In this document: positions 45,299 through 54,429 of the stretch, one piece after another
Layout of the letters: each line of letters starts with the position of its first letter
How positions within the stretch are numbered: the stretch's first letter is position 1
From: Flavihumibacter sp. UBA7668
GTDB taxonomy: Bacteria > Bacteroidota > Bacteroidia > Chitinophagales > Chitinophagaceae
Assembly (NCBI RefSeq): GCF_002483205.1
Contig: NZ_DLHM01000007.1
Location: 496,001-560,000 of the forward strand
DNA: 64,000 nucleotides
Direction of reading: 5' to 3'
Notes under the pieces: model-generated
Seen by the model: only the letters and a program-made list of their open reading frames with translations
Databases searched by the model: none
What the model was told of the DNA's origin: nothing
Program-made: the position numbers and the translations under genes

Positions 45299-45339
45299 CA
45301 CCCGACCGGTCGTACCGGTCGGGTGCCACCGGTCGGGTG
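45299..45339 (+). repeat. GC-rich REP-like palindromic repeat, copy A
   Basis: CACCCGACCGGT, a CGT spacer, ACCGGTCGGGTG and a second ACCGGTCGGGTG lie between the crotonase stop and the 3' end of the following minus-strand gene. The first two units form a perfect inverted repeat with 12-bp arms. Other copies are at 45703-45730 and 50819-50859. Confidence 0.8.
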
Positions 45340-45345
45340 AAAAGT

Positions 45346-45687
45346 TTACCAGCGATCTTCATCATCCTCCGGTGGCGGTTGCTGAAACTGCTGCCGGGTT
45401 TTTATTTTCTGGAGCTGTCGTTCGATGATGAGGTCTGCAATTATAAGTGCAGCATCCTCTCCCACTTTTTCCTTCAGCAGAAATTTTAATTTAGGTTCAC
45501 TGATATCGATCCGGTAAAGGATACGAATCAATTCCTGCATATCGTGTTGAATCAGCTCATTTACCCAAACAGCCAGTGCTGACCGAAGCTCAGCCCAGTT
45601 GTTTGTTTGAACCAACGGAACCATCCCCTCCAACTCCTTTTGCAGTGCTTGCAGTTCCCCCTGCTCTGTTAATTTATCATCTTCCAT
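45346..45687 (-). CDS. Small uncharacterised protein
   Basis: This 113-residue protein is taken from ATG 45687 (MEDDKLTEQGELQALQKELE). A longer open frame to 45909 overlaps DUF2400 and includes the intergenic repeat, so it is not preferred. The sequence is helical and acidic with WAELRSALAVWVNELIQHD, IRILYRIDISEPKLKFLLKE and an acidic/Pro tail QQPPPEDDEDRW. It is not recognised. It lies 53 bp downstream of DUF2400, with a repeat copy between, and is convergent with the crotonase. Confidence 0.65.
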   Translation of the reverse strand: MEDDKLTEQGELQALQKELEGMVPLVQTNNWAELRSALAVWVNELIQHDMQELIRILYRIDISEPKLKFLLKEKVGEDAALIIADLIIERQLQKIKTRQQFQQPPPEDDEDRW

Positions 45688-45702
45688 AACCTGCAGATTT
45701 TC

Positions 45703-45730
45703 CACCCGACCGGTGCCACCGGTCGGGTGG
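45703..45730 (+). repeat. GC-rich REP-like palindromic repeat, copy B
   Basis: CACCCGACCGGT, GCC, then ACCGGTCGGGTGG between the 113-residue gene and DUF2400. The arms form a near-perfect hairpin. Same word as copies A and C. Confidence 0.8.
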
Positions 45731-45739
45731 AAAGGGAAG

Positions 45740-46552
45740 TTAAAACTTTTCGATGACGCCGAGAGCAAAGAGCGCATAGTCGTATTTGACAGGATCGGAG
45801 GAGTCGAGCCGGCGGAGCCAGGCGGTAAGCTCAAGCGCAGCCTGCCAGTCGATAGCATCCCGCTGTAAAAGCCCAAACCGTTTCGCCACCCGAGCAACAT
45901 GCAAATCAATCGGAATCACCAACTGCGATGGCGAAATCGAAGTCCATAAGCCAAAATCCACCCCACCATCCGCCGGACGCACCATCCACCGCAGGTACAT
46001 ATTCAACCGCTTGCAGGTAGAACCACGGAAAGGCGCCGCAATATGCTTTCGGGTGCGGGCAGGTATCTCAAAAGCATCCGGAACCCCAGCCCAAACTCCA
46101 TCAAAAAAGTAGCCATAAAATCCATTCAAACCCCCGGTCATATCCTTATCATGGGCGTCCATTCCTCGTAAAAAAGCCGGTTCAAGTGAGGCATGCATTG
46201 AATAATGCTGCTTCAATACTTCCACAAAATAAAGCAGGTCGGTGGCATTAAACGTACGATGCTTAAAGGATAACAATCCCCGCAAATCCTCCTCCCCATG
46301 ATTCATCATAAAATCATGCGGACGCATATCCATCCGTTCCATCAACTCCCGGCTCTTGGAAATAATAGTAGTCCGATTCCCCCAGGCAAAAACTGCGGCA
46401 AACAATCCGGCAATCTCAATATCCGCCCGCGCAGAAAATAAATGAGGAATACATACCGGATCCGCTTCAATAAAAGAAGGCCGGTTGTATTCCTCCACTT
46501 TCCGATTTAAAAAATCTTTTAAGCGATTAATTTCCTTTTTCCGATCAGCCAC
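45740..46552 (-). CDS. DUF2400/TIGR02757 family protein
   Basis: This 270-residue protein matches the TIGR02757 family (uncharacterised, conserved in Bacteroidota and other bacteria). Features are DFLNRKVEEYNRPSFIEADP, CIPHLFSARADIEIAGLFAA, VFAWGNRTTIISKSREL, GSTCKRLNMYLRWMVRP and DLHVARVAKRFGLLQR. The family shows a helix-hairpin-helix-like DNA-glycosylase arrangement (the Cys/Lys-rich CKRLNMYLRWM is the conserved core), but no activity is proven. No partner is obvious from gene order. It is probably transcribed with the preceding minus-strand genes. Confidence 0.85.
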   Translation of the reverse strand: MADRKKEINRLKDFLNRKVEEYNRPSFIEADPVCIPHLFSARADIEIAGLFAAVFAWGNRTTIISKSRELMERMDMRPHDFMMNHGEEDLRGLLSFKHRTFNATDLLYFVEVLKQHYSMHASLEPAFLRGMDAHDKDMTGGLNGFYGYFFDGVWAGVPDAFEIPARTRKHIAAPFRGSTCKRLNMYLRWMVRPADGGVDFGLWTSISPSQLVIPIDLHVARVAKRFGLLQRDAIDWQAALELTAWLRRLDSSDPVKYDYALFALGVIEKF

Positions 46553-46579
46553 GCTGTTTGATTTTGTTCCAAGCCAGGA

Positions 46580-48541
46580 TCAGGGATTGATTTTCAATTG
46601 CCGAACAGAGGTTGGCAGCCAAATCTGCATCTCCCCTTTCCCTCTGTTATTCCAGACAAAATAAGGAATCGCTGTAATGGTTTTATGTACAGTTGATATC
46701 GATTGCCCCTCCGCATCCACATCAAATACATTGGCATCAAAGCCGATGGTATTTATTCCGCCGAGTTTTCCCGCTTCGTATTGAACTGAAAACTTGCTGC
46801 TGGCAGGTAACACAAAGTTCATTGCCTTATTTGCATTATCAGCTCCCTCCACACAATAAACCAATGGTCCATATTGCAATGCCACCCGATCCGCATTTTG
46901 TTTCAAACCAGAATGACTAATAACCCGCTTCACTTCCATCGGCGTCTTAATTTCAATCCGGTCACCTTTTTTCCATTTACGTACCAGCACCGCATATCCA
47001 TTTTCCTCAGCAAATTTCACAGGCTGCCCGTTTACTAATACCTCAAATGAGGAAGTTCCGGCACCTTCTTCATACCTGTAGAGGTCACCCGGAACAGGTG
47101 CACTTAGCCATCCCGGAATCCTTAATCGAACCGAAACCGGCAACCTGCCTGATTCTGTAACAGTAATTGTGGTAGTCCCTTTCCAGGGAAATTCCGTTTG
47201 CATCGATAAGCCCAACGATTGTTTTTTTACAGGAATCTTCACCTCACTTCCAATATAAAGATTCACCCAAACCGCATCCTCCGAACTGCTGTATATATAA
47301 TTACCAAGAGAGGCAACCAATCGCGCAATATTAGACGGACAACAAGCTGTCCCAAACCATTCACTTCGCTGATGGTTACCTGATGAAGCCAAAGGATTAC
47401 CATAAAAGAAACGATCTCCCTGTAAAGACAAGCCATCCAGCGCAGCATTATACAGACTTCGCTCCAGTACATCCATATACTTTGAATCGCCGGTGAGCAT
47501 ATTCATCCGCTGATTCCAAAATACCATTCCAACTGAAGCGCAGGTTTCGCAATAAGCCGTTTCATTGGGAAGATCATAATCCTTTCCAAATCCCTCATTG
47601 GTACCCTGCGCACCAATTCCGCCGGTGATATACATATTCCGATACACCACATCTTCCCAAATCCGGTGCATGGCATTCATATAGCCGGAATCGCGCGTAA
47701 CCGCCGCCACATCCGCAGCACCCGTATACATATACATGGCCCGAACCGCATGGCCGGTTATTTCTTTCTGCTCCTTTACCGGGATTCCATCCTGGCAATA
47801 ATCCGGATCTTTCCACTCCTCCCAGATTTTCCCCTTCCCATATCCCCGACCCCGCTGCTCCAGAAACCATTGCGCCAAATCCAGATACCTGCGCTGCCCG
47901 GTATGATGATAAAGCCGCATTAATGCCAGCTCTATTTCCTGGTGGCCGCTAACCCATGGACGATCAGCCATCCGGAAAGTTGAATCAATATGATCCGCAA
48001 AACGGATTGCCACATCCAGTAAAACCCTTTTTCCTGTAGTATTATAATAGGCAATCCCAGCTTCAATCAGGTGGCCGGCACAATAGTCCTCATGCCTTTC
48101 CATATCCAGCCAGCGCTTATCCAGTCCGGTTAATTGATAATAGGTATTCAAATAACCATCCGGTAATTGTGCAGCAGCAATTTTCCGGATCCAGTCGTCT
48201 GCTTTTTTCTCTATTTCCGCATCCGGATGATTCTTCAGTGAATAGGCCATGGCTTCAATTGCTTTGTACACATCGGAATCATCATAATAAATTCCTTCAT
48301 GCTCACCGTTCCCTATTGCCGCTTTTTCAAAATTCCGGATACGACCCGTTTTATTTTCTGTATATAAAACGCAGGCATCTAAAGTGCCATTGGCAACTGC
48401 CTCCATTCTTCCTTTCCAAAAATTATCCGTTACCGAAACCTTTGAAAAATTTACGGGACTTAACTTTTGGAAAGATGGTTGCGCCATGGCAGAAAAGGGA
48501 ACCAGCAGGAACCCCACAGCCAACTGTCTAAATTGAATCAT
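46580..48541 (-). CDS. GH127 family glycoside hydrolase (beta-L-arabinofuranosidase-type)
   Basis: This 653-residue exported enzyme has a signal peptide (QLAVGFLLVPFSAMAQ) and the (alpha/alpha)6 barrel of GH127/DUF1680. Key residues are visible in AYCETCASVGMVFWNQRM and TACCPSNIARLVASLGNYIY: the Glu and Cys residues of the zinc cluster with the catalytic Cys. The C-terminal beta domain holds FAEENGYAVLVRKWKKGDRI and KVKRVISH-like segments. It would release L-arabinofuranose from plant-type glycans. It stands outside the two PULs, next to housekeeping genes, and has no SusCD neighbour. Confidence 0.9.
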   Translation of the reverse strand: MIQFRQLAVGFLLVPFSAMAQPSFQKLSPVNFSKVSVTDNFWKGRMEAVANGTLDACVLYTENKTGRIRNFEKAAIGNGEHEGIYYDDSDVYKAIEAMAYSLKNHPDAEIEKKADDWIRKIAAAQLPDGYLNTYYQLTGLDKRWLDMERHEDYCAGHLIEAGIAYYNTTGKRVLLDVAIRFADHIDSTFRMADRPWVSGHQEIELALMRLYHHTGQRRYLDLAQWFLEQRGRGYGKGKIWEEWKDPDYCQDGIPVKEQKEITGHAVRAMYMYTGAADVAAVTRDSGYMNAMHRIWEDVVYRNMYITGGIGAQGTNEGFGKDYDLPNETAYCETCASVGMVFWNQRMNMLTGDSKYMDVLERSLYNAALDGLSLQGDRFFYGNPLASSGNHQRSEWFGTACCPSNIARLVASLGNYIYSSSEDAVWVNLYIGSEVKIPVKKQSLGLSMQTEFPWKGTTTITVTESGRLPVSVRLRIPGWLSAPVPGDLYRYEEGAGTSSFEVLVNGQPVKFAEENGYAVLVRKWKKGDRIEIKTPMEVKRVISHSGLKQNADRVALQYGPLVYCVEGADNANKAMNFVLPASSKFSVQYEAGKLGGINTIGFDANVFDVDAEGQSISTVHKTITAIPYFVWNNRGKGEMQIWLPTSVRQLKINP

Positions 48542-48544
48542 ATT

Positions 48545-49684
48545 TTAACCAATTGCTTTTGCCAGGTCTTCTATCAGATCATCCGCATCTTCCACACCAA
48601 CGCTTAACCGAATCAGGGAATCAGATAAACCATTTTTGATGCGTTCTTCCCTTGGAATAGAGGCATGTGTCATGGAAGCCGGATGATTGATCAGCGATTC
48701 CACCCCACCCAAACTTTCTGCAAGAGAAAACAAATGAGTCGATGACAATACTTTTTTCGCAGCCTCCACAGAATTGTCAGACAACTCAAAGCTCATCATG
48801 CCTCCAAATCCGCGCATCTGTTTTTTTGCCACGGCATATCCCGGATGATCTTCAAATCCGCACCAGTATACCTTGCCCACTTTAGGATGATTTCTTAACC
48901 AATGTGCAATTTTTTCGCCGTTTTCGCAATGGCGCTGCATACGCAGGTGCAGGGTTTTAATACCCCGTAAAACCAGGAAACAATCCATCGGTCCGGGTAC
49001 CGCACCGCAGCTTTTTTGAATAAAATACAGCTGATCAAACAATCCTTTATCATTCACCACCAGCGCACCCTGAATCACATCACTATGTCCACCCAGGTAT
49101 TTGGTAGACGAATGCATCACGATATCAGCCCCAATATCCAGCGGATTTTGCAGGTAGGGTGAAGCAAAGGTATTATCCACACAAAGCAGGGCCCCGCCTG
49201 CTTTTGCGATATTCGAAATGGCCGCAATATCCCCGATATTCATCAATGGATTCGTGGGCGTTTCCAGCCAGATCAGTTTGGTAGCTGCACTCATGGCCGC
49301 TTCCACCGCCTCGAGCGAACCCATATCCACATACTTGAACCTGATCCCGAACCGCTCAAACACTTTGGTAAACAGGCGATAGGTTCCCCCATATAAATCA
49401 TTTCCTGTTACTACTTCATCACCCGGCGATAATAATTTCAACACCGCATCCGTTGCTGCCACTCCGCTTGAAAAAGCCAGTCCATACTGACCGTTTTCGA
49501 TGGTTGCCAGCGCTTCTTCCAATGCTTTCCGCGTTGGATTCTGTGATCGTGCATATTCAAAGCCCTTGTTTACACCGGGGGCTTCCTGCACATAGGTAGA
49601 GGTCATATAAACCGGCGTCATAATTGCCCCGGTTGAAGGATCCGGTTCCATACCGGCATGAATGAACTTGGTAGCTATTTTCAT
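48545..49684 (-). CDS. Trans-sulfuration PLP enzyme (cystathionine gamma-synthase/lyase-type)
   Basis: This 379-residue PLP enzyme of the Cys/Met metabolism family acts in the cytoplasm. Typical motifs are MTPVYMTSTYVQEAPG, YARSQNPTRKALEEALATIE, LLCVDNTFASPYLQNPLD, the Lys-containing HSSTKYLGGHSDVIQGALV (Schiff base) and SLGGVESLINHPASMTHASI. The family includes cystathionine gamma-synthase (metB), gamma-lyase and methionine gamma-lyase; specificity cannot be told. It follows the GH127 gene by 3 bp on the same strand and is followed upstream by asparagine synthetase with a 13-bp gap. Confidence 0.9.
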   Translation of the reverse strand: MKIATKFIHAGMEPDPSTGAIMTPVYMTSTYVQEAPGVNKGFEYARSQNPTRKALEEALATIENGQYGLAFSSGVAATDAVLKLLSPGDEVVTGNDLYGGTYRLFTKVFERFGIRFKYVDMGSLEAVEAAMSAATKLIWLETPTNPLMNIGDIAAISNIAKAGGALLCVDNTFASPYLQNPLDIGADIVMHSSTKYLGGHSDVIQGALVVNDKGLFDQLYFIQKSCGAVPGPMDCFLVLRGIKTLHLRMQRHCENGEKIAHWLRNHPKVGKVYWCGFEDHPGYAVAKKQMRGFGGMMSFELSDNSVEAAKKVLSSTHLFSLAESLGGVESLINHPASMTHASIPREERIKNGLSDSLIRLSVGVEDADDLIEDLAKAIG

Positions 49685-49697
49685 TGGAAAACAAATT

Positions 49698-51563
49698 TTA
49701 TTGTGCGATTAATCTCCCCAATACGAGCACCCGCCAGTCGGCTGCTGTGCCGGTATAAGGGCGATCAAGATAGCGCTTTTGCAAGATTCCCTTATCAACC
49801 AATTCCTGTCGGGATTGCAGTACGAATTCCTGCACGCCGGGTGCTTTCATCCAATCTGTCTGCGGAGGCTCATACCCGATTTTCTTCTTCTGCCAGGCAA
49901 TCGAGGCAGGAAGGCGATTATTCATCGACTGCCGCAGTATCCATTTGGTATATCCATCCCGCATTTTGAATTCGGCAGGTAAACTAAAAACAAATTCCAT
50001 CAAAGCCGGATCAAGATAAGGCAGCCGGATTTCCCGACCGAATGCCATGCTGTTACGATCGGCATAGCGTAATAATTCCGGTAATCTGCCCATGGTCAGA
50101 TCAAAATAAAGAATATCATTCAGCGATGTAACGAAGGGTTTGAACAGGTCTTCTGTTCGTAAAGCAGCCGAAACGTATTCCTGATTAACATAGGGAATTC
50201 GCCGCACCGATGCAGCCTGTTTTTTTATAAGCTGTTCCTGCGCGGCCTGTGGAAACCAGGCAGCCAGGCGGTTTCGCCAGCCCCAGCCTTCTTTCCAGCC
50301 ATGTTCGGTAAAAGCTGTTCGCTCTTTTAAAAAAGCTGCCCGCGGACCGGAGCGCCATTTTTCCTGCAGGAACCAATGAATATAGGAGGGATATCCCCCC
50401 AGTAATTCATCTGCCCCCTGACCGTCGAGCAGTACGGTTACCCCCTGTTCTGCTGCCAGTTGCATTACTTTATATTGCACCAGGGCACTCGCCGATTCAA
50501 CCGGCATTTCCTGATGGAATAGTAACCTGTCAAGATCTTTCAGCAGGTCAGCTGCTGTTGGGGTACAGGTTTGCGACTGTATGTTCAGCCTGCTCGCAAG
50601 CTCTCCAATTAGTGCCGATTCATCGCGCTCAAATCCCGGAAACACTGCCGAGAAGCCGGTCCACTTACCCACTCCCAACTCTTTCACCATCGCTGCAATG
50701 GAGGAGCTGTCTACCCCGCCGCTTAACGATGAGCCCACCGGCACATCCGATCGTAGCCGCTTCCTTACCGACGCTTTCAGCAGGTCCTCAAACTCCCCCA
50801 TCCACCGCGGCAGATGGTCACCGGTCGGGTGGCACCGGTCGGGTGGCACCGGTCGGGTGAGATCCCAATAGCGGGAGAGGATCAGTTCGCCCCAAACACC
50901 GGAGACATAGGAGTAGAGGGCCGTATGAGCAGGTGGAAGCTGAAAAATTCCGGAGTAAAAACTTTGTTCTGCGCGGAGCGGGATACCTGTTACACCAGCA
51001 CCAAGATAGAGCAGGAGCTGGTGCGGATCCGGCTCTTTCGGCACCCCAACCGCCCAGAATGCTTTCATTTCAGATGCAAACAGAAGCCGCCCCCCCTGCC
51101 AGCAGAAAAACAGGGGTTTCTCACCCATCCGGTCACGTGCGAGAAAAAGCTCAGACTGAACAGCATCCCAGATGGCAAAGGCAAACATGCCATCCAGCTG
51201 CTTCACACAGTCCGCACCAAATTCCTGGTAAGCGGCAAGAATCACTTCCGTATCAGATTCCGTCTGGAATGTATATCCCCGATGCAACAAATCTGTGCGT
51301 AGTTCTTTATAATTATAGATTTCCCCGTTGTAAAGGATGGTAAAACGGCCGGCATAGTGCATCGGCTGTGCGGCACCAGGAGATAGATCAATCACCGATA
51401 AACGGCGATGACCAAAAAAAACACGGGCAGAATCATCTTCCCAAAAACCCGCCCCATCCGGCCCTCGATGGGCCAGCGCTTCCGCCATCAAATTAATAGC
51501 ATGAAATTGCCTGTCCGCATCAGAAGCGGCAACTTCCGTTATAATTCCGGCAATTCCACACAT
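49698..51563 (-). CDS. asnB: Glutamine-hydrolysing asparagine synthase, AsnB-type
   Basis: This 621-residue enzyme makes asparagine from aspartate, glutamine and ATP. From the preferred start MCGIAGIITE the nucleophile Cys2 is exposed; a longer frame starts 19 codons earlier. The class II glutaminase (about 1-225) is followed by the synthetase domain with the PP-loop SLSGGVDSSSIAAM and LLDGQGADELLGGYPSY, and DRNSMAFGREIRLPYLDP. Between RYWDLTR and EDLLKASVRKRL an unusual segment (PVPPDRCHPTGD) is encoded by three in-frame copies of the GC-rich repeat (50819-50859). This lies in the interdomain linker, so activity is probably retained. Confidence 0.92.
   Translation of the reverse strand: MCGIAGIITEVAASDADRQFHAINLMAEALAHRGPDGAGFWEDDSARVFFGHRRLSVIDLSPGAAQPMHYAGRFTILYNGEIYNYKELRTDLLHRGYTFQTESDTEVILAAYQEFGADCVKQLDGMFAFAIWDAVQSELFLARDRMGEKPLFFCWQGGRLLFASEMKAFWAVGVPKEPDPHQLLLYLGAGVTGIPLRAEQSFYSGIFQLPPAHTALYSYVSGVWGELILSRYWDLTRPVPPDRCHPTGDHLPRWMGEFEDLLKASVRKRLRSDVPVGSSLSGGVDSSSIAAMVKELGVGKWTGFSAVFPGFERDESALIGELASRLNIQSQTCTPTAADLLKDLDRLLFHQEMPVESASALVQYKVMQLAAEQGVTVLLDGQGADELLGGYPSYIHWFLQEKWRSGPRAAFLKERTAFTEHGWKEGWGWRNRLAAWFPQAAQEQLIKKQAASVRRIPYVNQEYVSAALRTEDLFKPFVTSLNDILYFDLTMGRLPELLRYADRNSMAFGREIRLPYLDPALMEFVFSLPAEFKMRDGYTKWILRQSMNNRLPASIAWQKKKIGYEPPQTDWMKAPGVQEFVLQSRQELVDKGILQKRYLDRPYTGTAADWRVLVLGRLIAQ
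50819..50859 (+). repeat. GC-rich REP-like repeat, copy C, inside asnB
   Basis: Three tandem copies of the 14-bp unit CACCGGTCGGGTGG (head-to-tail) lie inside the asparagine synthetase coding region. The three units add 42 bases, so the frame is kept, and each is read in a different frame to give TRPVP, PDRC and HPTG. The same unit forms intergenic palindromes at 45299 and 45703. Confidence 0.85.
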
Positions 51564-51573
51564 GGTATAAAGA

Positions 51574-52158
51574 TCAGAAAAAGCTGATGGGAACGCGCAC
51601 CATTTCAGTATCCCATCCAATAAACAGACTCACACTACCATTGGTTTTTTCAAAATACATACTGAAGGATTCCAATGCATCGGGATTATGTTGAACAGGA
51701 ACATCGGTTCGGGCAACATCTTTTTTCGGATCGTACAGAAAGGCACCCCAGGTATCGGTTTCCTTGTTCAATATAATAGTCCATTTCTCGGTAGTAGGAA
51801 TGGCATACATCGTATAACGGCCTTTTTTCACGCGGGTAGCGCCAATTTTTGCATCGCGGTACAATTCAATTTCAGTGGCTTCATTCGCACCCAGTCTCCA
51901 GATGCTGCCGTATTCAACCAGTTCGCCAAAAACTTTCCGGCCATTTTTCTGCGGACGGCTATAAGCTACCCGAACCATCAGCGCTTCGTTGGCTTTTTCC
52001 TGAATCCGCAGAATCGGATAATTTACCGGATAATAACTATAGTCGAGTGGCGATTTATCTACCGGAGGAAATTTGAATTGGGCATTCAGGGAAAATTGAA
52101 CCAAACAGCAAACTGCCAGTAAAAATCCTGTCTTGCGCACATTAAATCGATTTGTCAT
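51574..52158 (-). CDS. DUF2911 family secreted protein
   Basis: This 194-residue protein with signal peptide (KTGFLLAVCCLVQFSLNAQF) matches DUF2911, a Bacteroidota beta-rich domain of unknown function. Characteristic are RVAYSRPQKNGRKVFGELVE, WRLGANEATEIELYRDAKI, RVKKGRYTMYAIPTTEKWTI and SLFIGWDTEMVRVPISF. No catalytic site is known. It lies 10 bp upstream of the asnB start and may share its transcript, but a functional connection is not evident. Confidence 0.87.
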   Translation of the reverse strand: MTNRFNVRKTGFLLAVCCLVQFSLNAQFKFPPVDKSPLDYSYYPVNYPILRIQEKANEALMVRVAYSRPQKNGRKVFGELVEYGSIWRLGANEATEIELYRDAKIGATRVKKGRYTMYAIPTTEKWTIILNKETDTWGAFLYDPKKDVARTDVPVQHNPDALESFSMYFEKTNGSVSLFIGWDTEMVRVPISFF

Positions 52159-52277
52159 GCATTGCTTCCTTTACAATCCCAAAAATAATGAAGCATTACA
52201 ACAATGTTCATTGGTTTTTATGACAGGAATCAGGAAAGAGGGGCATTTCCTCCTATATTTTTGCTAAAACAATTTTC

Positions 52278-53573
52278 ATGCGTCCACCGATCCAATATGT
52301 TTCCGCTGAAGAAGCCTTGTCCGTAATACAATCCGGTAACCGGGTATTTGTTCAGGGTAGTGCTCAAACACCTTCTTATATGATGTCAAAACTGGCAGAA
52401 CAAAAGGATCGCCTGCAACAGGTGGAGCTGGTTAATATCACAGTCTATGGCGATATGGTGGTTGATAAGCCGGAATACCAGGGTCATTTTCATATCAACT
52501 CGCTGTTTGTGTCAGCCAGTATCCGCGATGCAGTTCAGGCGGGAAGAGCGGATTATGTGCCGGTTTTTCTCAGTGAAATTCCGGAATTATTCAAACAGGG
52601 CATATTGCCGATTGATGTGGCCATCGTTCATGTTTCCGTTCCGGATACACATGGTTACTGTTCGCTTGGTGTATCGGTTGATATTGCGCGTTCTGCTGTT
52701 AATACAGCCCGCTATGTAATTGCACAGGTTAATCCGAATGTACCCCGCACACATGGTGATGGTATGATCCATGTAAAACGTTTTCATGCCATGGTCTATC
52801 ATGAAGCGCCCTTACACGAAGGAAATTTTTCATCAAGATTGGGTGCGGCAGAAAAACAAATCGGTCAATACATTGCAGGTATGATTGAGGATCGCGCAAC
52901 CCTGCAAATGGGAATTGGTGCAATCCCCGATGCAGTGCTTCGTTGTTTGGGTAATCATAAAGATCTCGGTGTACATACAGAAATGTTTAGCGATGGCATT
53001 ATTGATCTGGTTGAAAATGATGTGATCAATAACAAGTACAAAGCTATACATCCAAATAAATCAGTAGTAGGTTTTGCCTTGGGCACAAAGCGTTTATACG
53101 ATTACGTGAATGATAATCCGGCTTTCGCTTTTCTTGATATTGATTATGTAAATGAAAGTTCGGTGATCCGAAGGAATCCGAAAATGGTTGCCATCAACAG
53201 CGCAGTGGAAATTGATTTAACCGGACAGGTATGTGCGGATAGTATCGGAACCTTTCAGTATTCCGGCATAGGCGGACAAATGGATTTTATGCGGGGAGCA
53301 GCCTTGAGTGCGGGTGGTAAACCGATTATAGCACTGCCATCCCGTACAGCCAAAGGAATTTCAAGAGTTGTTCCCTTTCTGAAAACCGGTGCGGGTGTAG
53401 TTACCACACGCGGACATATACACTATGTGGTTACGGAATTTGGGATTGCCTATTTATATGGTAAGAACCTGCGTCAACGTGCCAAAGCCCTGATTGATAT
53501 TGCCCATCCGGATGACCGGGAGATGCTGGAGAGAGCCGCTCATGAGCGGTTTAAAGTGTTTCCGGTCGAATAA
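52278..53573 (+). CDS. Acetyl-CoA hydrolase/CoA-transferase family protein
   Basis: This 431-residue cytoplasmic protein belongs to the acetyl-CoA hydrolase/4-hydroxybutyrate CoA-transferase family (class I CoA transferase fold). The catalytic Glu is in LGVHTEMFSDGIIDLVE, and GGQMDFMRGAALSAGGKPII and VVTEFGIAYLYGKNLRQRA are family blocks. It would transfer CoA between acetyl-CoA and a carboxylic acid such as propionate, acetate or 4-hydroxybutyrate. Substrate cannot be decided. It is convergent with the AcpH gene, whose 3' end overlaps its last 23 bases. Confidence 0.9.
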   Translation: MRPPIQYVSAEEALSVIQSGNRVFVQGSAQTPSYMMSKLAEQKDRLQQVELVNITVYGDMVVDKPEYQGHFHINSLFVSASIRDAVQAGRADYVPVFLSEIPELFKQGILPIDVAIVHVSVPDTHGYCSLGVSVDIARSAVNTARYVIAQVNPNVPRTHGDGMIHVKRFHAMVYHEAPLHEGNFSSRLGAAEKQIGQYIAGMIEDRATLQMGIGAIPDAVLRCLGNHKDLGVHTEMFSDGIIDLVENDVINNKYKAIHPNKSVVGFALGTKRLYDYVNDNPAFAFLDIDYVNESSVIRRNPKMVAINSAVEIDLTGQVCADSIGTFQYSGIGGQMDFMRGAALSAGGKPIIALPSRTAKGISRVVPFLKTGAGVVTTRGHIHYVVTEFGIAYLYGKNLRQRAKALIDIAHPDDREMLERAAHERFKVFPVE

Positions 53574-54156
53574 GTTGCCGCCGGTATTCATCGTTGACGA
53601 ATAACAGTAATTCCGGGAAAAAGCGCTGGAAACAATCCTTAAGTAATTGATAATCCGTTTCAAATGCTTTAAATGCGGGTTGAAAGTCGTCTATAAATTT
53701 AGCGCGTCGAACCAATCCCTCCATACTGCGTTCAATGCCCCATCGATCTTTATAATTCAGTAACCAGTTTTGTTCTTTCATATAAGGAAACATACGTGCA
53801 AACTGATCAGGGAAAAATGCCGCTTGTCCTTCCAGCGAACCGTACACCCATTGACTGAAATCATGCAGGCTGTTTCCGGGAAAAGCGAGTTCATCCGTTG
53901 CCAAAAAATGATCGTACACAACATCCAGAAAAGCAGATGAATACAATCCTACTGCCGGTTTAAACACCAGTTTTGCCCTTGCATTTATCGGATGGTCATC
54001 GGTAAACTTATCTATTGCTCTGTGTAAATCAATTCCCCTAAGTATTGCCGAAGGGTAATCGAATTTCTTTTTACCCTTTACAAAATCGCTGATAAGATTA
54101 CCCAACAGCAGTTCCGGCTGGCGAAAAGATAGATAGGCGTGTGCTAGAAAGTTCAT
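53551..54156 (-). CDS. acpH: Acyl carrier protein phosphodiesterase (AcpH family)
   Basis: This 201-residue HD-like family protein shows the AcpH beginning MNFLAHAYLSFRQPELLLGNLISDFVKG, with His and Asp metal ligands, then GIDLHRAIDKFTDDHP and VVYDHFLATDELAFPGNSLHDFSQWVYG. The enzyme removes the phosphopantetheine prosthetic group from acyl carrier protein. Its 3' end overlaps the CoA-transferase by 23 bp (convergent). Gene symbol is by family only. Confidence 0.85.
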   Translation of the reverse strand: MNFLAHAYLSFRQPELLLGNLISDFVKGKKKFDYPSAILRGIDLHRAIDKFTDDHPINARAKLVFKPAVGLYSSAFLDVVYDHFLATDELAFPGNSLHDFSQWVYGSLEGQAAFFPDQFARMFPYMKEQNWLLNYKDRWGIERSMEGLVRRAKFIDDFQPAFKAFETDYQLLKDCFQRFFPELLLFVNDEYRRQLIRPETL

Positions 54157-54345
54157 TTTTTAAAATAGGTGGTTTCCACTTCTCTAATTTAACCATGGAT
54201 TAACCGCATTTTACTTTTTATTTAACAAATTTTCTCAACTGGCCGTCTGGCTTGAGTTTCAGCCGATTTTTCAGGACCCGGAAGACATAATCTTTTCAGG
54301 TATTTATCAAATATTTACTTTATCTGACCATCCTTCACTATTTGC

Positions 54346-54376
54346 TTGACAGGGGTTGTAACCTTTTTACTTTTAC
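54346..54376 (+). promoter_or_regulatory. Candidate promoter of the 54430 gene
   Basis: CTTGAC, then 19 bases after TTG, then TACTTTTAC fits the Bacteroidota pattern TTG-N19-TAnnTTTG in part (last bases differ). It lies about 54 bases before the start codon of the small secreted protein. Moderate match only. Confidence 0.4.
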
Positions 54377-54429
54377 ATCGTCAAACTATTCGAACAAGCA
54401 TTAATCATTAAACCTTTAAATGTCATTTT

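Noticed and set aside
45346..45909. 187-residue frame extended across the repeat and DUF2400
   Set aside because: The N-terminal part is antisense-like overlap of DUF2400 and includes the repeat; the family-like start is at 45687.
50814..51302. Plus-strand ORFs antisense to asnB
   Set aside because: They are shadow frames of a well-supported minus-strand asparagine synthetase.
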